Assembly (NCBI GenBank): GCA_014654775.1
Contig: JACVZW010000058.1
Coordinates: forward strand, 62,001 to 126,000
DNA from: Paracoccaceae bacterium
GTDB taxonomy: Bacteria > Pseudomonadota > Alphaproteobacteria > Rhodobacterales > Rhodobacteraceae
DNA length: 64,000 bases
Reading direction: 5' to 3'
Both the position numbers and the translations under genes were made by a program. The first letter of the stretch is position 1. Each line of letters starts with the position of its first letter. The notes under the pieces were generated by a model. It had not been told where the DNA came from. It saw nothing but the letters and a program-made list of their open reading frames with translations, and ran no database searches. Of this stretch, positions 34,805 to 43,870 are shown in pieces.

Positions 34805-35537
34805 GCCGCCCCCTTTCGCCGCGCAACTGGAGGGCGGCGGCAAGGTCGGGCCGACCCGTGGCGGGCCAGACGAGCACGTCGAAGAGGTGAAAGCTGCCGA
34901 GCTTGTTCTTCAGGCCCGGGCGGGCGTTCCGGCAGCCGATGAAAAGGTCGGCGGGGCCGGAGAGAGTAAGGGTGGCGCTGGCGGCGCTGCGGCCATTGAC
35001 CGTCAGGCTGACCCGGCCCTGTTCCAAGGAAATGGCAGCAAGGATCACCCCGTCGGGGGCGGGGGCGGTGAGGGACAGGTCGCTGTCCTTGCGCCCGATG
35101 CGGAGTTGGCCGTCCTCATGTGCGAGGAAGAGGTAGCCGCTGCCATCTTTCGGCTGCAGCGACAGGACGGTGCCTGCGGATGCGCCGGGGGTAGGGCGGA
35201 ACAAGGCGGCGGCGCTGGCGGTGGTGCTGTCGGGCAGGGCGTCGGCAAGCATCAGGCCCGAGTTTTCGCCCGCGCGGAAGACCAGTGCGCCGGTGGCGTT
35301 GCGCGCAGTGCCGGTTTCATTGGCAGGGACAGAAGCGGCAGCCGCACCTGTGTTGGCGGGCCAGAGGTGGAGGGCGGTGGTTTCCGGCGCGTGGTCGCAG
35401 GAGAGCCAGAGGGGCGCGGGCGGGCCCGACGGGGCGGAGGCAGGTTCTGCAGCCAGGGCTGCGGCAGGCGTGCGCGTCTTGCGTTGGACGAGCGCGCCAT
35501 CGGGGAGGCGGCCGGGAAAGAGGATCGGCTCTGTCAT
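34794..35537 (-). CDS. Unrecognised protein, possibly LamG/concanavalin-like
   Basis: A 247-residue protein I do not recognise firmly. Residues 90-240 look like a beta-sandwich of the LamG/concanavalin-A type: ALFRPTPGASAGTVLSLQ, ISLEQGRVSLTVNGR and LGSFHLFDVLVWP match the strand pattern of such carbohydrate-binding domains. The N-terminal 60 residues are Ala/Pro-rich. There is no signal peptide. It lies between an unknown protein and the RTX sulfatase and overlaps both, so a joint role on an extracellular glycan is likely. A GTG at 35540 is an alternative start. Confidence 0.6.
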   Translation of the reverse strand: MTEPILFPGRLPDGALVQRKTRTPAAALAAEPASAPSGPPAPLWLSCDHAPETTALHLWPANTGAAAASVPANETGTARNATGALVFRAGENSGLMLADALPDSTTASAAALFRPTPGASAGTVLSLQPKDGSGYLFLAHEDGQLRIGRKDSDLSLTAPAPDGVILAAISLEQGRVSLTVNGRSAASATLTLSGPADLFIGCRNARPGLKNKLGSFHLFDVLVWPATGRPDLAAALQLRGERGRHGV

Positions 35538-36973
35538 CACGCCCCCCAGATTGGGAGGAGGGCGGGCAGCGCCCAGCGGTGCAGCGGTGGCCCGCCATCG
35601 GGCGCTGTGGCCTGCCAGTCGTCGCGCAGGCCGCCCCGGTTTGGCGGCATGCCCGTGCGACCCGGCGCGGGGTCTGCGCCATGGGCATAGTGGAGCGTGC
35701 CGCCTGTGGCAGGGGCATCAGTCGTGATCAACAGCGCCTTGGGATCGTCCGGGGCGATGGTGATGGCGGTGATGCGCGCCGTGGTGCCGGTCAGGCGGAA
35801 GCCCATCACAGGGCCGGGGTCGAGCGCGTCGGACAGAACGAGCGGCCCCATGGATTGCGCGGTGACCCGGATGTGGCGGTCTGCGGCTTCGGCCAGAAGG
35901 AGGGTGGGGCAGTGCCAGTCGCCCCTCGCAAGTGCTTCGGTCAGGGCGAAGGCATCCATGCGGGCCATGCGGGCGCGGGCTGCATCGGTGGGGCGGCCCC
36001 ATGCCGTCTGTTCGAACATGTAGCCCGGGGCGGGGATCGTCAGGCGATGTGGGCCCGGCTGCCAAGCGAGGGTCGCATGGGCAGCGATTGCGGGGTGGGT
36101 GGTGTCGCGGGCGGTGCCAGCCTCGGCCGTCAGAAGAAAGACGGGTCGGGCGATGTCGCGGCGGATCAGTTCCACCTCGATCCGTGCCATGAGGCGGCGC
36201 AGCCCGCTGGCAAGGGCGGGGGCGTCGCTGACCCGATCCTCCAGCCCGAAGTCAAGCGCGATGGCCGGGACAGAGAGGCGCGTGCCGAGGCTGCGCGCGG
36301 CGGCGACGCCATTGTCGATGGCGGTGATGAGATTGGCGAAGGCGGGGCCGGATGGCAGATCGTCGATGCCGGTGCTGCCGTCGGTTTCGGCGCGGCAAAG
36401 GTGAAGGGGAAGGGCGCGGCCTTGGGCGAGGCGGTCGGACAGCAGGCATTCCGCCAGCAGCGCCTCGCGCGTGGACCAAGTGACTTGCTGGAGCCTTGCG
36501 GTGCGGTCGGCGGTGGCAGTGCCTTCGAGGCCCACAGCGCCGATATCGTCGCCGGGGGCAAGGATGTGGTGGGGAAAGGCGGGCGCACGAGAGGAGAAGC
36601 CCGCGCGGCGCTGGCCCCCCAGCGCGAAAAGGCCGAGGAGGGGGCCGGGTGCTGCGGCGATGATGTCGCCGCCAGCATGGGCGCGGCGATAGGCACGGGG
36701 GCCGAGGATCGGGTCAAGGCGGGCGTCGAAGTGAAGCCAGCCGTCCTGATCGCGCAGGTTCCACGCATCGATATCGCCCAAGGAGGGTGCCTCGCTGCGC
36801 GGGGTAGGGAGGGGCAGGCGCTGGCGCAGGTCGGAGAGGACCGTGTCGGACAGGCGCAGGGTAAGCCCGGTTTCATCCCATGTGACCACATCGCCATTCT
36901 CGGCCCGGATCAGCACGCCTTCAGAGGGCGCGGACGGGTCGGTCGGGGCGTCTGTGGCGGGGCGGCGGGCCAT
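35537..36973 (-). CDS. Unrecognised protein in the sulfatase operon
   Basis: A 478-residue protein of unknown function, without signal peptide or membrane span. The middle (about 150-330) alternates hydrophobic strands and helices like an SGNH-type hydrolase (VTWSTREALLAE, VPAIALDFGLEDR, HPAIAAHATLAWQ), but a full catalytic triad could not be placed. The C-terminal 120 residues look beta-rich (TGTTARITAITIAPDD). It is the gene before the LamG-like protein and overlaps it. A carbohydrate esterase or glycan-binding protein is possible; I would not call either. Confidence 0.55.
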   Translation of the reverse strand: MARRPATDAPTDPSAPSEGVLIRAENGDVVTWDETGLTLRLSDTVLSDLRQRLPLPTPRSEAPSLGDIDAWNLRDQDGWLHFDARLDPILGPRAYRRAHAGGDIIAAAPGPLLGLFALGGQRRAGFSSRAPAFPHHILAPGDDIGAVGLEGTATADRTARLQQVTWSTREALLAECLLSDRLAQGRALPLHLCRAETDGSTGIDDLPSGPAFANLITAIDNGVAAARSLGTRLSVPAIALDFGLEDRVSDAPALASGLRRLMARIEVELIRRDIARPVFLLTAEAGTARDTTHPAIAAHATLAWQPGPHRLTIPAPGYMFEQTAWGRPTDAARARMARMDAFALTEALARGDWHCPTLLLAEAADRHIRVTAQSMGPLVLSDALDPGPVMGFRLTGTTARITAITIAPDDPKALLITTDAPATGGTLHYAHGADPAPGRTGMPPNRGGLRDDWQATAPDGGPPLHRWALPALLPIWGA

Positions 36974-36980
36974 CGGCTGC

Positions 36981-37703
36981 TTAAATCCAGTCGAGGTTCA
37001 CGCGGGCAGGGTCATGGCGTTCGGCCAGAGCCTGCCGCAAGGCATGGAACCGGGGGCGCAGATGCAGGAATTTGCGTTCATGGGTTTCGGCCAGCAGGAC
37101 GCGGATGCGGTCGAAAAGCGACGCGCGGTCCATCGCCTCGAGGATGTCAAGTTCGGCCCCTTCGATATCGAGCTTGACCAAGGCGATTTCGTCCCTCTCG
37201 GCAAGGCGCGCGCGCAGGAAGGCCGGGAAGTCGATCAGCGCGACCTCGGGACCGGTGCTGTCGTCGATGGCATGGCCGCCGGAAAGGATCGTGCTCTTGA
37301 CTGAGGCGCCGGACGGATTGGAGTCGAAGTTGGTGGCACGGTGGAGGCGGACCCGACCTTCGGACACCCCGACTGCGGCATTGACGAGGGTGACGTTGGC
37401 CACCCCTGCGAAGCGGGTAGCGAGCCGCTCAAAGGTCCATGGATCGGGTTCGAAGGCGATCACATCGGCCCCGGTGCGGGCAAGAATGTCGGTCACCTTG
37501 CCGAGGTTCGCCCCGCAGTCCAGCGCCAGATCGCCCGGCCGAAGCATCGCGGCCGCCCCGGCGAGAAAGCCTTCGGCGCGGGCCTTGCGGAGCGCGCGCC
37601 AATGGCGACGCTGCAGCGCCTCGGCCTGAAGCTCTGCCTCGGATTTGGGCGCGGCCACGGGCGGCGGGGCGGCGTCCGTGGCGGCGGGGCGGGGGGCGGG
37701 CAT
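36981..37703 (-). CDS. FkbM-family methyltransferase
   Basis: A 240-residue SAM-dependent methyltransferase. Motif I is LALDCGANLGKVT near residue 57, an acidic residue in IAFEPDPWTFERL binds the SAM ribose, and VKLDIEGAELDILEAM near 180 is the FkbM signature. FkbM enzymes O-methylate sugars in many surface glycans. The ATG at 37703 is chosen because the longer frame (to 37889) overlaps the upstream gene. The N-terminal 35 residues are Ala/Pro-rich. It lies 5 bases after the neighbouring transferase gene. Confidence 0.85.
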   Translation of the reverse strand: MPAPRPAATDAAPPPVAAPKSEAELQAEALQRRHWRALRKARAEGFLAGAAAMLRPGDLALDCGANLGKVTDILARTGADVIAFEPDPWTFERLATRFAGVANVTLVNAAVGVSEGRVRLHRATNFDSNPSGASVKSTILSGGHAIDDSTGPEVALIDFPAFLRARLAERDEIALVKLDIEGAELDILEAMDRASLFDRIRVLLAETHERKFLHLRPRFHALRQALAERHDPARVNLDWI

Positions 37704-37707
37704 CACG

Positions 37708-38523
37708 CTATTCCTCGAGCGCCTGTGCCGGATCGACGCCTTCGATGGCGCACATGCGTGCCGCATAGGAATTGGGCAGGGGCGGGTTCCTGCGCCACCA
37801 AGGTTTCGTGCCGTTGGTATAGAGGTGGACGGACAGGGTGTTGTCGGTGAAATGCCCTTCGACCCGCCCATAGGGATCATAGAAGACATCGTTGAGTTGG
37901 AACGGCACAGGGTAAAGGTAATCGGGCGTCAGCGCCTTGTCATAATCCCCCGTCTGCTGGGCGAACCATGTGAAGGCCTGCGGGCCGAAGGCGGTGCGTT
38001 CGGCATTGTAGATGCGCACGGCCTGCGGCAGCGAGGTGGGCTGCTTTTCGATCTTTTTCCGCTGCTGCTTGTTGAACCAAGCGGGCGCTTCGGGAAGGTT
38101 TTCGTAATAGTCGAGCAGGCGGTCGATCAATTCGCCTTTGGGTGGGATGTAGACCACGCCGCAGTTCAGCGCGCCGCGGAAGCCGTGACCGGCGAAGATG
38201 TTCTGCATCTCGTCTGGGAAGGGCTTGTGGCAATAGGCGTCGCAGTCGATCCAAATCGCGTCGATCGCCTTGATCATCTTGTAGCGGAAGACGTTCGACA
38301 GGAAGGACTCGGAGGTCTGGGCCACGATGTCCATGTCGATCTTCATGATGTCGGTGGCCTTGCGCACCTCGACGCCCTCGGGGACGTTCGACACTTCATG
38401 CGTGCAGTAGAGGATGGTGGGGTGCCCGTTTCGCACATGCGACAGCAGGCACAGCTGGTTGAGGTAGTGCAAACGGTCGCCGATCCAGAGAGATGCCACG
38501 GGACGACGCTGGGGTACTGACAT
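37708..38523 (-). CDS. Glycosyltransferase with DXD-type sugar-binding region
   Basis: A 271-residue GT-A-like protein. The opening SLWIGDRLHYLNQLCLLSH is typical of the capsular-polysaccharide/mannosyltransferase OCH1-like group, and IWIDCDAYCHKP near residue 90 supplies the DxD-type metal site. LNCGVVYIPPKG near 118 is the next conserved block. It is the first gene of an eight-gene run (38523 to 29562) with gaps of at most 12 bases. The sugar is unknown. Confidence 0.7.
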   Translation of the reverse strand: MSVPQRRPVASLWIGDRLHYLNQLCLLSHVRNGHPTILYCTHEVSNVPEGVEVRKATDIMKIDMDIVAQTSESFLSNVFRYKMIKAIDAIWIDCDAYCHKPFPDEMQNIFAGHGFRGALNCGVVYIPPKGELIDRLLDYYENLPEAPAWFNKQQRKKIEKQPTSLPQAVRIYNAERTAFGPQAFTWFAQQTGDYDKALTPDYLYPVPFQLNDVFYDPYGRVEGHFTDNTLSVHLYTNGTKPWWRRNPPLPNSYAARMCAIEGVDPAQALEE

Positions 38524-38625
38524 GATGCCTCACTCTGCCCGATGCGGGCTTCTTCTGGTTTTGGGCAGATTGCCCGAAAGCGCGGGGCGCTGTCCATAAT
38601 TTCGCGGTGCGCGCTGCGCTTGGCG

Positions 38626-40503
38626 TCAGGGTGTGGATGCGGCGACACGCCCATAGCCACGGGTGAGCACGGGATCGAAGCCGTATTGGGGGCCGTGCCA
38701 GCCGTGTGCGACAAGGGCGGATTCGACTGCGGGAAGGTCTGGGTGGAAGGCTTCGATCCAGCGACCGGTGAGGAAAAGCTGGTCGGGCAGGGGGGAAAGA
38801 TCCGACAAAGCGGCGATCAGGGCTGCAGGCGGCAGCGATGCAGAGGCGATCAAAAGCGCGCTGGGGCGATGGGTGGCCATAAGCGTTGCCAGTCGGGTGC
38901 CAGGTTCCGCGCCAAGAGGGGCATCCAGAAGGCGCAGGCGGTCAGTCGCGGCAAGGTCGTTGCGGGCGCAGAGCCTGCCGATGACAGGGTAGAGGCCCCT
39001 GTCGCATTCCTGCAGCAGAAGCGTCAGATCGGGCCGCACCCGCGCAAGATGGACGGGCAGGAAGCCGCAGCCCGCGCCAAGCGTTAGAAGCGTGCCGTCC
39101 TTGGGCAGAAGATGCGGCATGCGGCGGGCCATGCCGCGTTCGAACTTGCCCGCCTCGATGATCAGAAGGGTGGGCGGGGTGAAGACGCGCGGGTCCATCG
39201 GGACCTCGACCGTGTGATTGGCCTTCCAGTCGAGCGGGATGTCGAGGGTCGCGTCGATGGGGCCCGCAACATAGCTGCCCATCGGCGTGACGGGGGGCTT
39301 GGGTTCGGCGGGTGCGGCTTTGCGATCCTCTTTCGCCTTGGCGTTGCGGCGCTTTTCCACGTCGGACATCAGCGCCGCGATCTTTTCCTTGTCGCGCGGC
39401 TGGGGCGGTTTGGCGGTGATCTGGGTGATCGGGATGGCCGAGGCCGCGCCCAGATCGGCGACGAGTTGGTGATAGGCCTCGGTCTGCTTCAATTCGGCAA
39501 GCCGCGCCTCGGCCCTATCTATGGCGGCGCTGTGAAGGCGGTTCAGGACCGGGTCTTCCAGAAGCTGCGCCATGAGTGCATTGCGCGCCTCGGTGTAGCG
39601 CAGCATCGTGTCGTCACGCACCTCGTTGCGGTCCTGCAGCGCCCAGTAGTCGGAATTGTACTTGTCCTTCTTGTTGTTGACGTTGCCGCGCATCTTGCGG
39701 ATCGCGTAGCTGTCGACCGATTTCACCGCGTAGTGGTTCAGTTGCACCCAGTCATAGCCCACGGTGCGGGTGATGGAGCGCCAGCCACGGAATTTGAAGT
39801 AATCCTCCATCTCGCGGCCTGATCCGTTCAGCCATTTCACGGTGTCGGGAAAGCCTGTTTCGATATGGCGGGTCTTCATCTTGGGGCGGTGAATGCCAAG
39901 CTTCCAGTATTCGGGATCGAAGGTGAAAAGCGTCTTGACCCCCCAGCCCTTGTTCCACATCGGCGGTGCGGCGTAGAGATACTGTTCGGTGACCGGGGCG
40001 CGGGACCAGTCTACGACCCCACCAGAGCCGAAGATGCGCCATGTGACGACGATGCCGTTGGCATCCTGTTCCTTTGCGGCGGTGAGGAGGCCGTCGAGCG
40101 TGCCGTCCCCGTGGCGGATGGACAGAAACTCGTCGGCATCGAAGACCATGACCCAGTCGGATTTGCAGACCACCGGTTCCTCTTGCGCGTAGTTCAGCGC
40201 GCTGGGCTGCGGGCGCAGGCCTTCGGGGATGACGTTGCGGCGGTGATGGGCAAGGCCCAACTCCTCGAGCCGGATCAGCATATCGTCGGTGCCATCGGAG
40301 CAGTCGTTGGTGTAGACCAACAGGTCGGTGAAGCCCAAGGCGAGGTGATGGGCCACCCATTCGATCACGAAGGGGCCCTCGTCCTTCATCATGGAGACGG
40401 CGGTGACCTGCCCATGCGGGCTTTTGTGCCGCTTGACCGCGAAAGGCACCGTTCCCCAGAGGTCGGAGGCCCCGCGGGGCCGCTTTGGCCGTTGCTGCGC
40501 CAT
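38626..40503 (-). CDS. GT2/GT92 glycosyltransferase fused to a methyltransferase-like domain
   Basis: A 625-residue two-domain protein. Residues 30-310 form a GT2/GT92-type transferase: SMMKDEGPFVIEWVAHH (37-53) and VFDADEFLS near 115 (DxD site). A charged, Lys-rich linker (about 370-410) follows. Residues 440-620 resemble a class I methyltransferase, with the glycine loop LTLGAGCGFLP and an acidic LLQECD after the next strand; other SAM motifs are weak. The ATG at 40503 has AGGGG nearby. It is separated by 102 bases from the operon downstream and is divergent from a second methyltransferase gene. It probably transfers and modifies the same sugar. Confidence 0.75.
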   Translation of the reverse strand: MAQQRPKRPRGASDLWGTVPFAVKRHKSPHGQVTAVSMMKDEGPFVIEWVAHHLALGFTDLLVYTNDCSDGTDDMLIRLEELGLAHHRRNVIPEGLRPQPSALNYAQEEPVVCKSDWVMVFDADEFLSIRHGDGTLDGLLTAAKEQDANGIVVTWRIFGSGGVVDWSRAPVTEQYLYAAPPMWNKGWGVKTLFTFDPEYWKLGIHRPKMKTRHIETGFPDTVKWLNGSGREMEDYFKFRGWRSITRTVGYDWVQLNHYAVKSVDSYAIRKMRGNVNNKKDKYNSDYWALQDRNEVRDDTMLRYTEARNALMAQLLEDPVLNRLHSAAIDRAEARLAELKQTEAYHQLVADLGAASAIPITQITAKPPQPRDKEKIAALMSDVEKRRNAKAKEDRKAAPAEPKPPVTPMGSYVAGPIDATLDIPLDWKANHTVEVPMDPRVFTPPTLLIIEAGKFERGMARRMPHLLPKDGTLLTLGAGCGFLPVHLARVRPDLTLLLQECDRGLYPVIGRLCARNDLAATDRLRLLDAPLGAEPGTRLATLMATHRPSALLIASASLPPAALIAALSDLSPLPDQLFLTGRWIEAFHPDLPAVESALVAHGWHGPQYGFDPVLTRGYGRVAASTP

Positions 40504-40661
40504 CTTCTTCACCCCTGCCTGACCCGTACCCTGCACCACCTGCCTTCTGATGCCTCTTTGCCGCAGCGGGCGTCAAGCCATCCGCCCCTGCCTTTGTCGG
40601 GGTGGACCGGGACCTGTGGCGCTTCTAGCATCGCGGACAGTGACGAGTGAGGGTGGAAGAG

Positions 40662-41465
40662 ATGGCATCCGGTACAGACAAGACCGTGCAAGAGCGGGTC
40701 ATCGCGCTGTTGTCCGCAGACGGGGCGGGGACGAAATCGCTTAATGCAGCGCTGCGGCTGTTGGCCAAGTGGCGGTCCGAGCTTTTGGGGCAGGCGCTGC
40801 TGGAACGGTCAGGCGACCGGGTGCTGTGGGGGCCGTTCAAGGGAATGGCCTATCCCGTTCGGGCCGCGGAGGGCGCGCGCACACCGCGCCTGATTGGTTG
40901 CTATGAGGCGAGCCTCGTTCCGGTGATCGAGGAGATCGCGTTGGACGGCTATGATCGGGTGATCGATATCGGATCGGCAGAGGGCTACTACGCCGTGGGT
41001 CTGGCCCTGCGCCTGCCCGGCGCGCGAGTGATCGCGCGCGACACTGATGCGACGGCGCAGGCGGCCTGCGCGGAGTTGGCGCGGATCAACTGCGTGGCGG
41101 AGCGGGTGGAGATCGGCGGGGCGGTCAACCCGGGCGATTTCGACGGAATGATCGCGGGGCGCACGCTGATCCTGTGCGACATCGAAGGGGATGAGGAGGC
41201 ACTGCTGGACCCGGACGCCGCGCCGCGGCTGCGCGAGGCGGACCTTCTGGTGGAGGTGCATGAGGGGATGCGGCCCGGTTGCCTTGATCTGCTGGAGCGT
41301 CGCTTTGCGCCAAGCCATCACATCCAACGATTCGGTCGGCGGTTGCAGGACGAGGGTATGCCGCCATGGGCCGAGAAGCTTTCGGATATGGATCGGCTGC
41401 TGCTGCTGTGGGAATGGCGGGCCTCGCCGACGCCGTGGCTCTGGATGCGGAGGCGGACGGCATGA
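40662..41465 (+). CDS. SAM-dependent methyltransferase
   Basis: A 267-residue class I methyltransferase. Motif I is RVIDIGSAEGYYAVG near residue 95, with IARDTD as the acidic ribose contact and LILCDIEGDEEALL as motif II near 170. No finer family is recognised. The ATG at 40662 follows GGTGGAAGAG and is preferred to a GTG at 40647. It begins a three-gene plus-strand operon (methyltransferase, GT4, SDR) joined by ATGA overlaps, so it likely acts on the product of the GT4 enzyme. Confidence 0.8.
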   Translation: MASGTDKTVQERVIALLSADGAGTKSLNAALRLLAKWRSELLGQALLERSGDRVLWGPFKGMAYPVRAAEGARTPRLIGCYEASLVPVIEEIALDGYDRVIDIGSAEGYYAVGLALRLPGARVIARDTDATAQAACAELARINCVAERVEIGGAVNPGDFDGMIAGRTLILCDIEGDEEALLDPDAAPRLREADLLVEVHEGMRPGCLDLLERRFAPSHHIQRFGRRLQDEGMPPWAEKLSDMDRLLLLWEWRASPTPWLWMRRRTA

Positions 41466-43135
41466 CCGGGCGCGCGGGAATGAGGGGGCCGGAACATAAC
41501 GCGGCGATCTGGTATGCGCCCGATGGGTATGACCCCGGCAAGGGGGTGAACGGGCGGCGGATGGCGGGGGACAGTTTCCTGCGCGGCTGGTTCCGGCATG
41601 CCGAGGTGGCGGAATGGCTGGCGGTGACCCATGGGCCGGGGGATGCGCGGGCCTTCGAGACGCTGGCGGAAAAGATGCGACCCGGCGCCCCCGTGCGGGT
41701 GGAGCGGCTGGAGAATGCCCGCACCATCGCGCCGGTGGGGACGATGTTCTTTTCGGGTCCGAATTTCGCGGGCGAGACATGGCGGCGGGCGCTGTGGGGA
41801 GACACGGCCTATGCGATCTGCGGGATCACGCATACGATTTCCACCAAGGCGGTGATGGAGGGGGCATGGCATTTGCGGGCCAGCCCGCAGGCGGAATGGG
41901 ATGCGGTGATCTGCACCTCGCGCGCCGTGAAGGCCGCGCTAGAGACCCAGTTGGAGATGATCGACAGCTTTCTGGCGGGCCGTTTCGGCACCACCCTTCC
42001 GCCGCGCCCCAAGATGCCGGTCATCCCGCTGGGTGTGGATTGCGACGCCTTTATCCCTGATCCGGCGGCCGGGGCGGCCTTGCGCGAGGAGTTGGGCATC
42101 GGCACCGAGGACAGCGTCGCGCTGGTCGTGGCGCGGTTGAGCCCGCATGAGAAGTTCGATCCGCTGCCCGTCTATCTTGCCCTGCAGAAGGCACAGGCGG
42201 GGACCGGGCGGCGGCTGCATCTTATCCTTTACGGCGATTTTGCAGACAATTACGGGCGGCGCATCTTCCTTGAACCGGCGGCGGAACTGATGCCCGACGT
42301 GACCTTGCACCACCTGCCGCATCAAAGCGCAGAGCGGCGGCTGTCGGCGCTGTCGGCGGCAGAGATGTTCCTGTTTCCCATCGACAACGTTCAGGAAAGC
42401 TTTGGCATCGCGCCGGTGGAGGCGATGGCGGCGGGATTGCCGATCATCGCTTCGGACTGGGACGGCATCCGCGACACGGTCGATGGCGGCGCGGGCATCC
42501 GCATCCCGGTAACGGGGCCGCGGGTCGAGCATGTGACGGCGACCGGGCTTCGCTATCATGGTGGAACCGACAATTACATCCAGTATCTAAGCCAGCTTTC
42601 GGCGGTAACGGCAATCGATGTGGGACGCATGGCCGAGGCGGTGCGTGCGCTGATCACGCAGCCCGATCTGCGGGCGCAACTGGGGGCGGCTGGGCGGGCG
42701 CGGGCGCGCAGCCTGTTCGACTGGGGCGTCGTCGTCCCCGCGATGCAGGACCTGTTCGCCGAACTGGACGCGATCCGACGTGCGGCTGATCCGGCCCGTC
42801 ATCCGCCGATCCCGGCTGCGCACCTGCCGGTCGGGCCGTCGCCCGCGACCTTTTTCGCGGGCTTTCCCACGCGGGCCCTGCCTCGGCAGATGGTCTATCT
42901 CTGGCGCGGGGGTGACGTGTCGCTGGCGCGTCTGTGGGACTTGCGCGATTATGCGACAACGCGGCGGGTCTTTGAGATGCCGCAGGATGTGGCGGCCGTG
43001 GCCGAGGCGCTGGCAGCGCGGAACGGTGCGACGGCTGCCGAGATTGCCGAAGCGACGGGGCTGAGTGTGGCGCGGGTGGAGCGTTGCCTTCTGTGGCTGA
43101 TGAAATACGCGATGATCGAAGAGGGCGGCGGATGA
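41462..43135 (+). CDS. GT4 glycosyltransferase with C-terminal helix-turn-helix-like tail
   Basis: A 557-residue protein. Residues 1-430 form a GT4 enzyme: the donor domain begins ALVVARLSPHEKFD near 225, and the donor site is SFGIAPVEAMAAGLPIIASDWDG near 315. The C-terminal 80 residues are unlike GT4. They contain GATAAEIAEATGLSVARVERCLLWL (about 523-547), written here as one helix-turn-helix-like segment that resembles a winged-helix reading head. ATGA overlaps join it to the methyltransferase and SDR genes. Whether the tail binds DNA or protein is unknown. Confidence 0.8.
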   Translation: MTGRAGMRGPEHNAAIWYAPDGYDPGKGVNGRRMAGDSFLRGWFRHAEVAEWLAVTHGPGDARAFETLAEKMRPGAPVRVERLENARTIAPVGTMFFSGPNFAGETWRRALWGDTAYAICGITHTISTKAVMEGAWHLRASPQAEWDAVICTSRAVKAALETQLEMIDSFLAGRFGTTLPPRPKMPVIPLGVDCDAFIPDPAAGAALREELGIGTEDSVALVVARLSPHEKFDPLPVYLALQKAQAGTGRRLHLILYGDFADNYGRRIFLEPAAELMPDVTLHHLPHQSAERRLSALSAAEMFLFPIDNVQESFGIAPVEAMAAGLPIIASDWDGIRDTVDGGAGIRIPVTGPRVEHVTATGLRYHGGTDNYIQYLSQLSAVTAIDVGRMAEAVRALITQPDLRAQLGAAGRARARSLFDWGVVVPAMQDLFAELDAIRRAADPARHPPIPAAHLPVGPSPATFFAGFPTRALPRQMVYLWRGGDVSLARLWDLRDYATTRRVFEMPQDVAAVAEALAARNGATAAEIAEATGLSVARVERCLLWLMKYAMIEEGGG

Positions 43136-43866
43136 GTGGACATATCCTGATCACCGGGGCGGGCAGCGGTATCGGGCGGGCCACGGCGAAGGCCTTTCTG
43201 GCGGCGGGGTGGCGCGTCGCGCTGATGGGGCGGCGGCGCGCGGCCTTGGAAGAGACGGCCGGGGAGGCGCCTGCGCTGATCCTGCCTGCCGACGTGGGTG
43301 CGCCCGACGAGGTGGAGGCGGCCTTCGCCGCGCTGGAGCGGGACTGGGGGCGGCTGGATGTCCTGTTCAACAATGCGGGGATTTCGGTCAAGGCTGCCCC
43401 CATCGACGAGATCCCGGTCGAGGATTGGCTGCGATTGGAACGCGTGAACATCACCGGCATGTTCCTCTGCGCGCGCGCGGCTTTTGGCCTGATGCGGCGG
43501 CAGAGCCCGCAGGGGGGGCGGATCATCAACAACGGGTCCATCTCGGCCCATGCGCCCCGGCCGGGATCGGCGCCCTATACCACGTCGAAACATGCGGTGA
43601 CTGGGCTGACGAAGACGCTGGCGCTGGACGGGCGGCGGTTCGACATCGCCTGCGGTCAGATCGATATCGGCAATGCCCTGACGGACATGGCCGTGGCCTT
43701 CACCAAGGGCGTGCCGCAGGCGGATGGATCGGTGAAGGTGGAACCCGTCATGGATGTGGGCCATGTGGCCGAAGCCGTGCTGCACATGGCCAGTCTGCCG
43801 CTGTCGGCAAACATCCCCTTCCTTACGATCATGGCGCGCGACATGCCCTTTGTCGGGCGGGGGTGA
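43132..43866 (+). CDS. Short-chain dehydrogenase/reductase
   Basis: A 244-residue classical SDR. The cofactor loop is TGAGSGIG (residues 8-15), NNAG lies near 83, the serine is in NGSISAHAP, and the catalytic pair is YTTSK near 148. It oxidises or reduces a hydroxyl group with NAD(P). It is coupled to the GT4 gene, so a sugar or sugar-derived substrate is likely. It ends 4 bases from the convergent ArsR gene. Confidence 0.88.
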   Translation: MSGHILITGAGSGIGRATAKAFLAAGWRVALMGRRRAALEETAGEAPALILPADVGAPDEVEAAFAALERDWGRLDVLFNNAGISVKAAPIDEIPVEDWLRLERVNITGMFLCARAAFGLMRRQSPQGGRIINNGSISAHAPRPGSAPYTTSKHAVTGLTKTLALDGRRFDIACGQIDIGNALTDMAVAFTKGVPQADGSVKVEPVMDVGHVAEAVLHMASLPLSANIPFLTIMARDMPFVGRG

Positions 43867-43870
43867 CCCG

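Noticed and set aside
34650-37177. Long plus-strand frames over the sulfatase operon (34650-35690, 35285-37177)
   Set aside because: Antisense shadows with low-complexity Gly/Arg-rich products; the minus-strand genes have family motifs and coupled starts.
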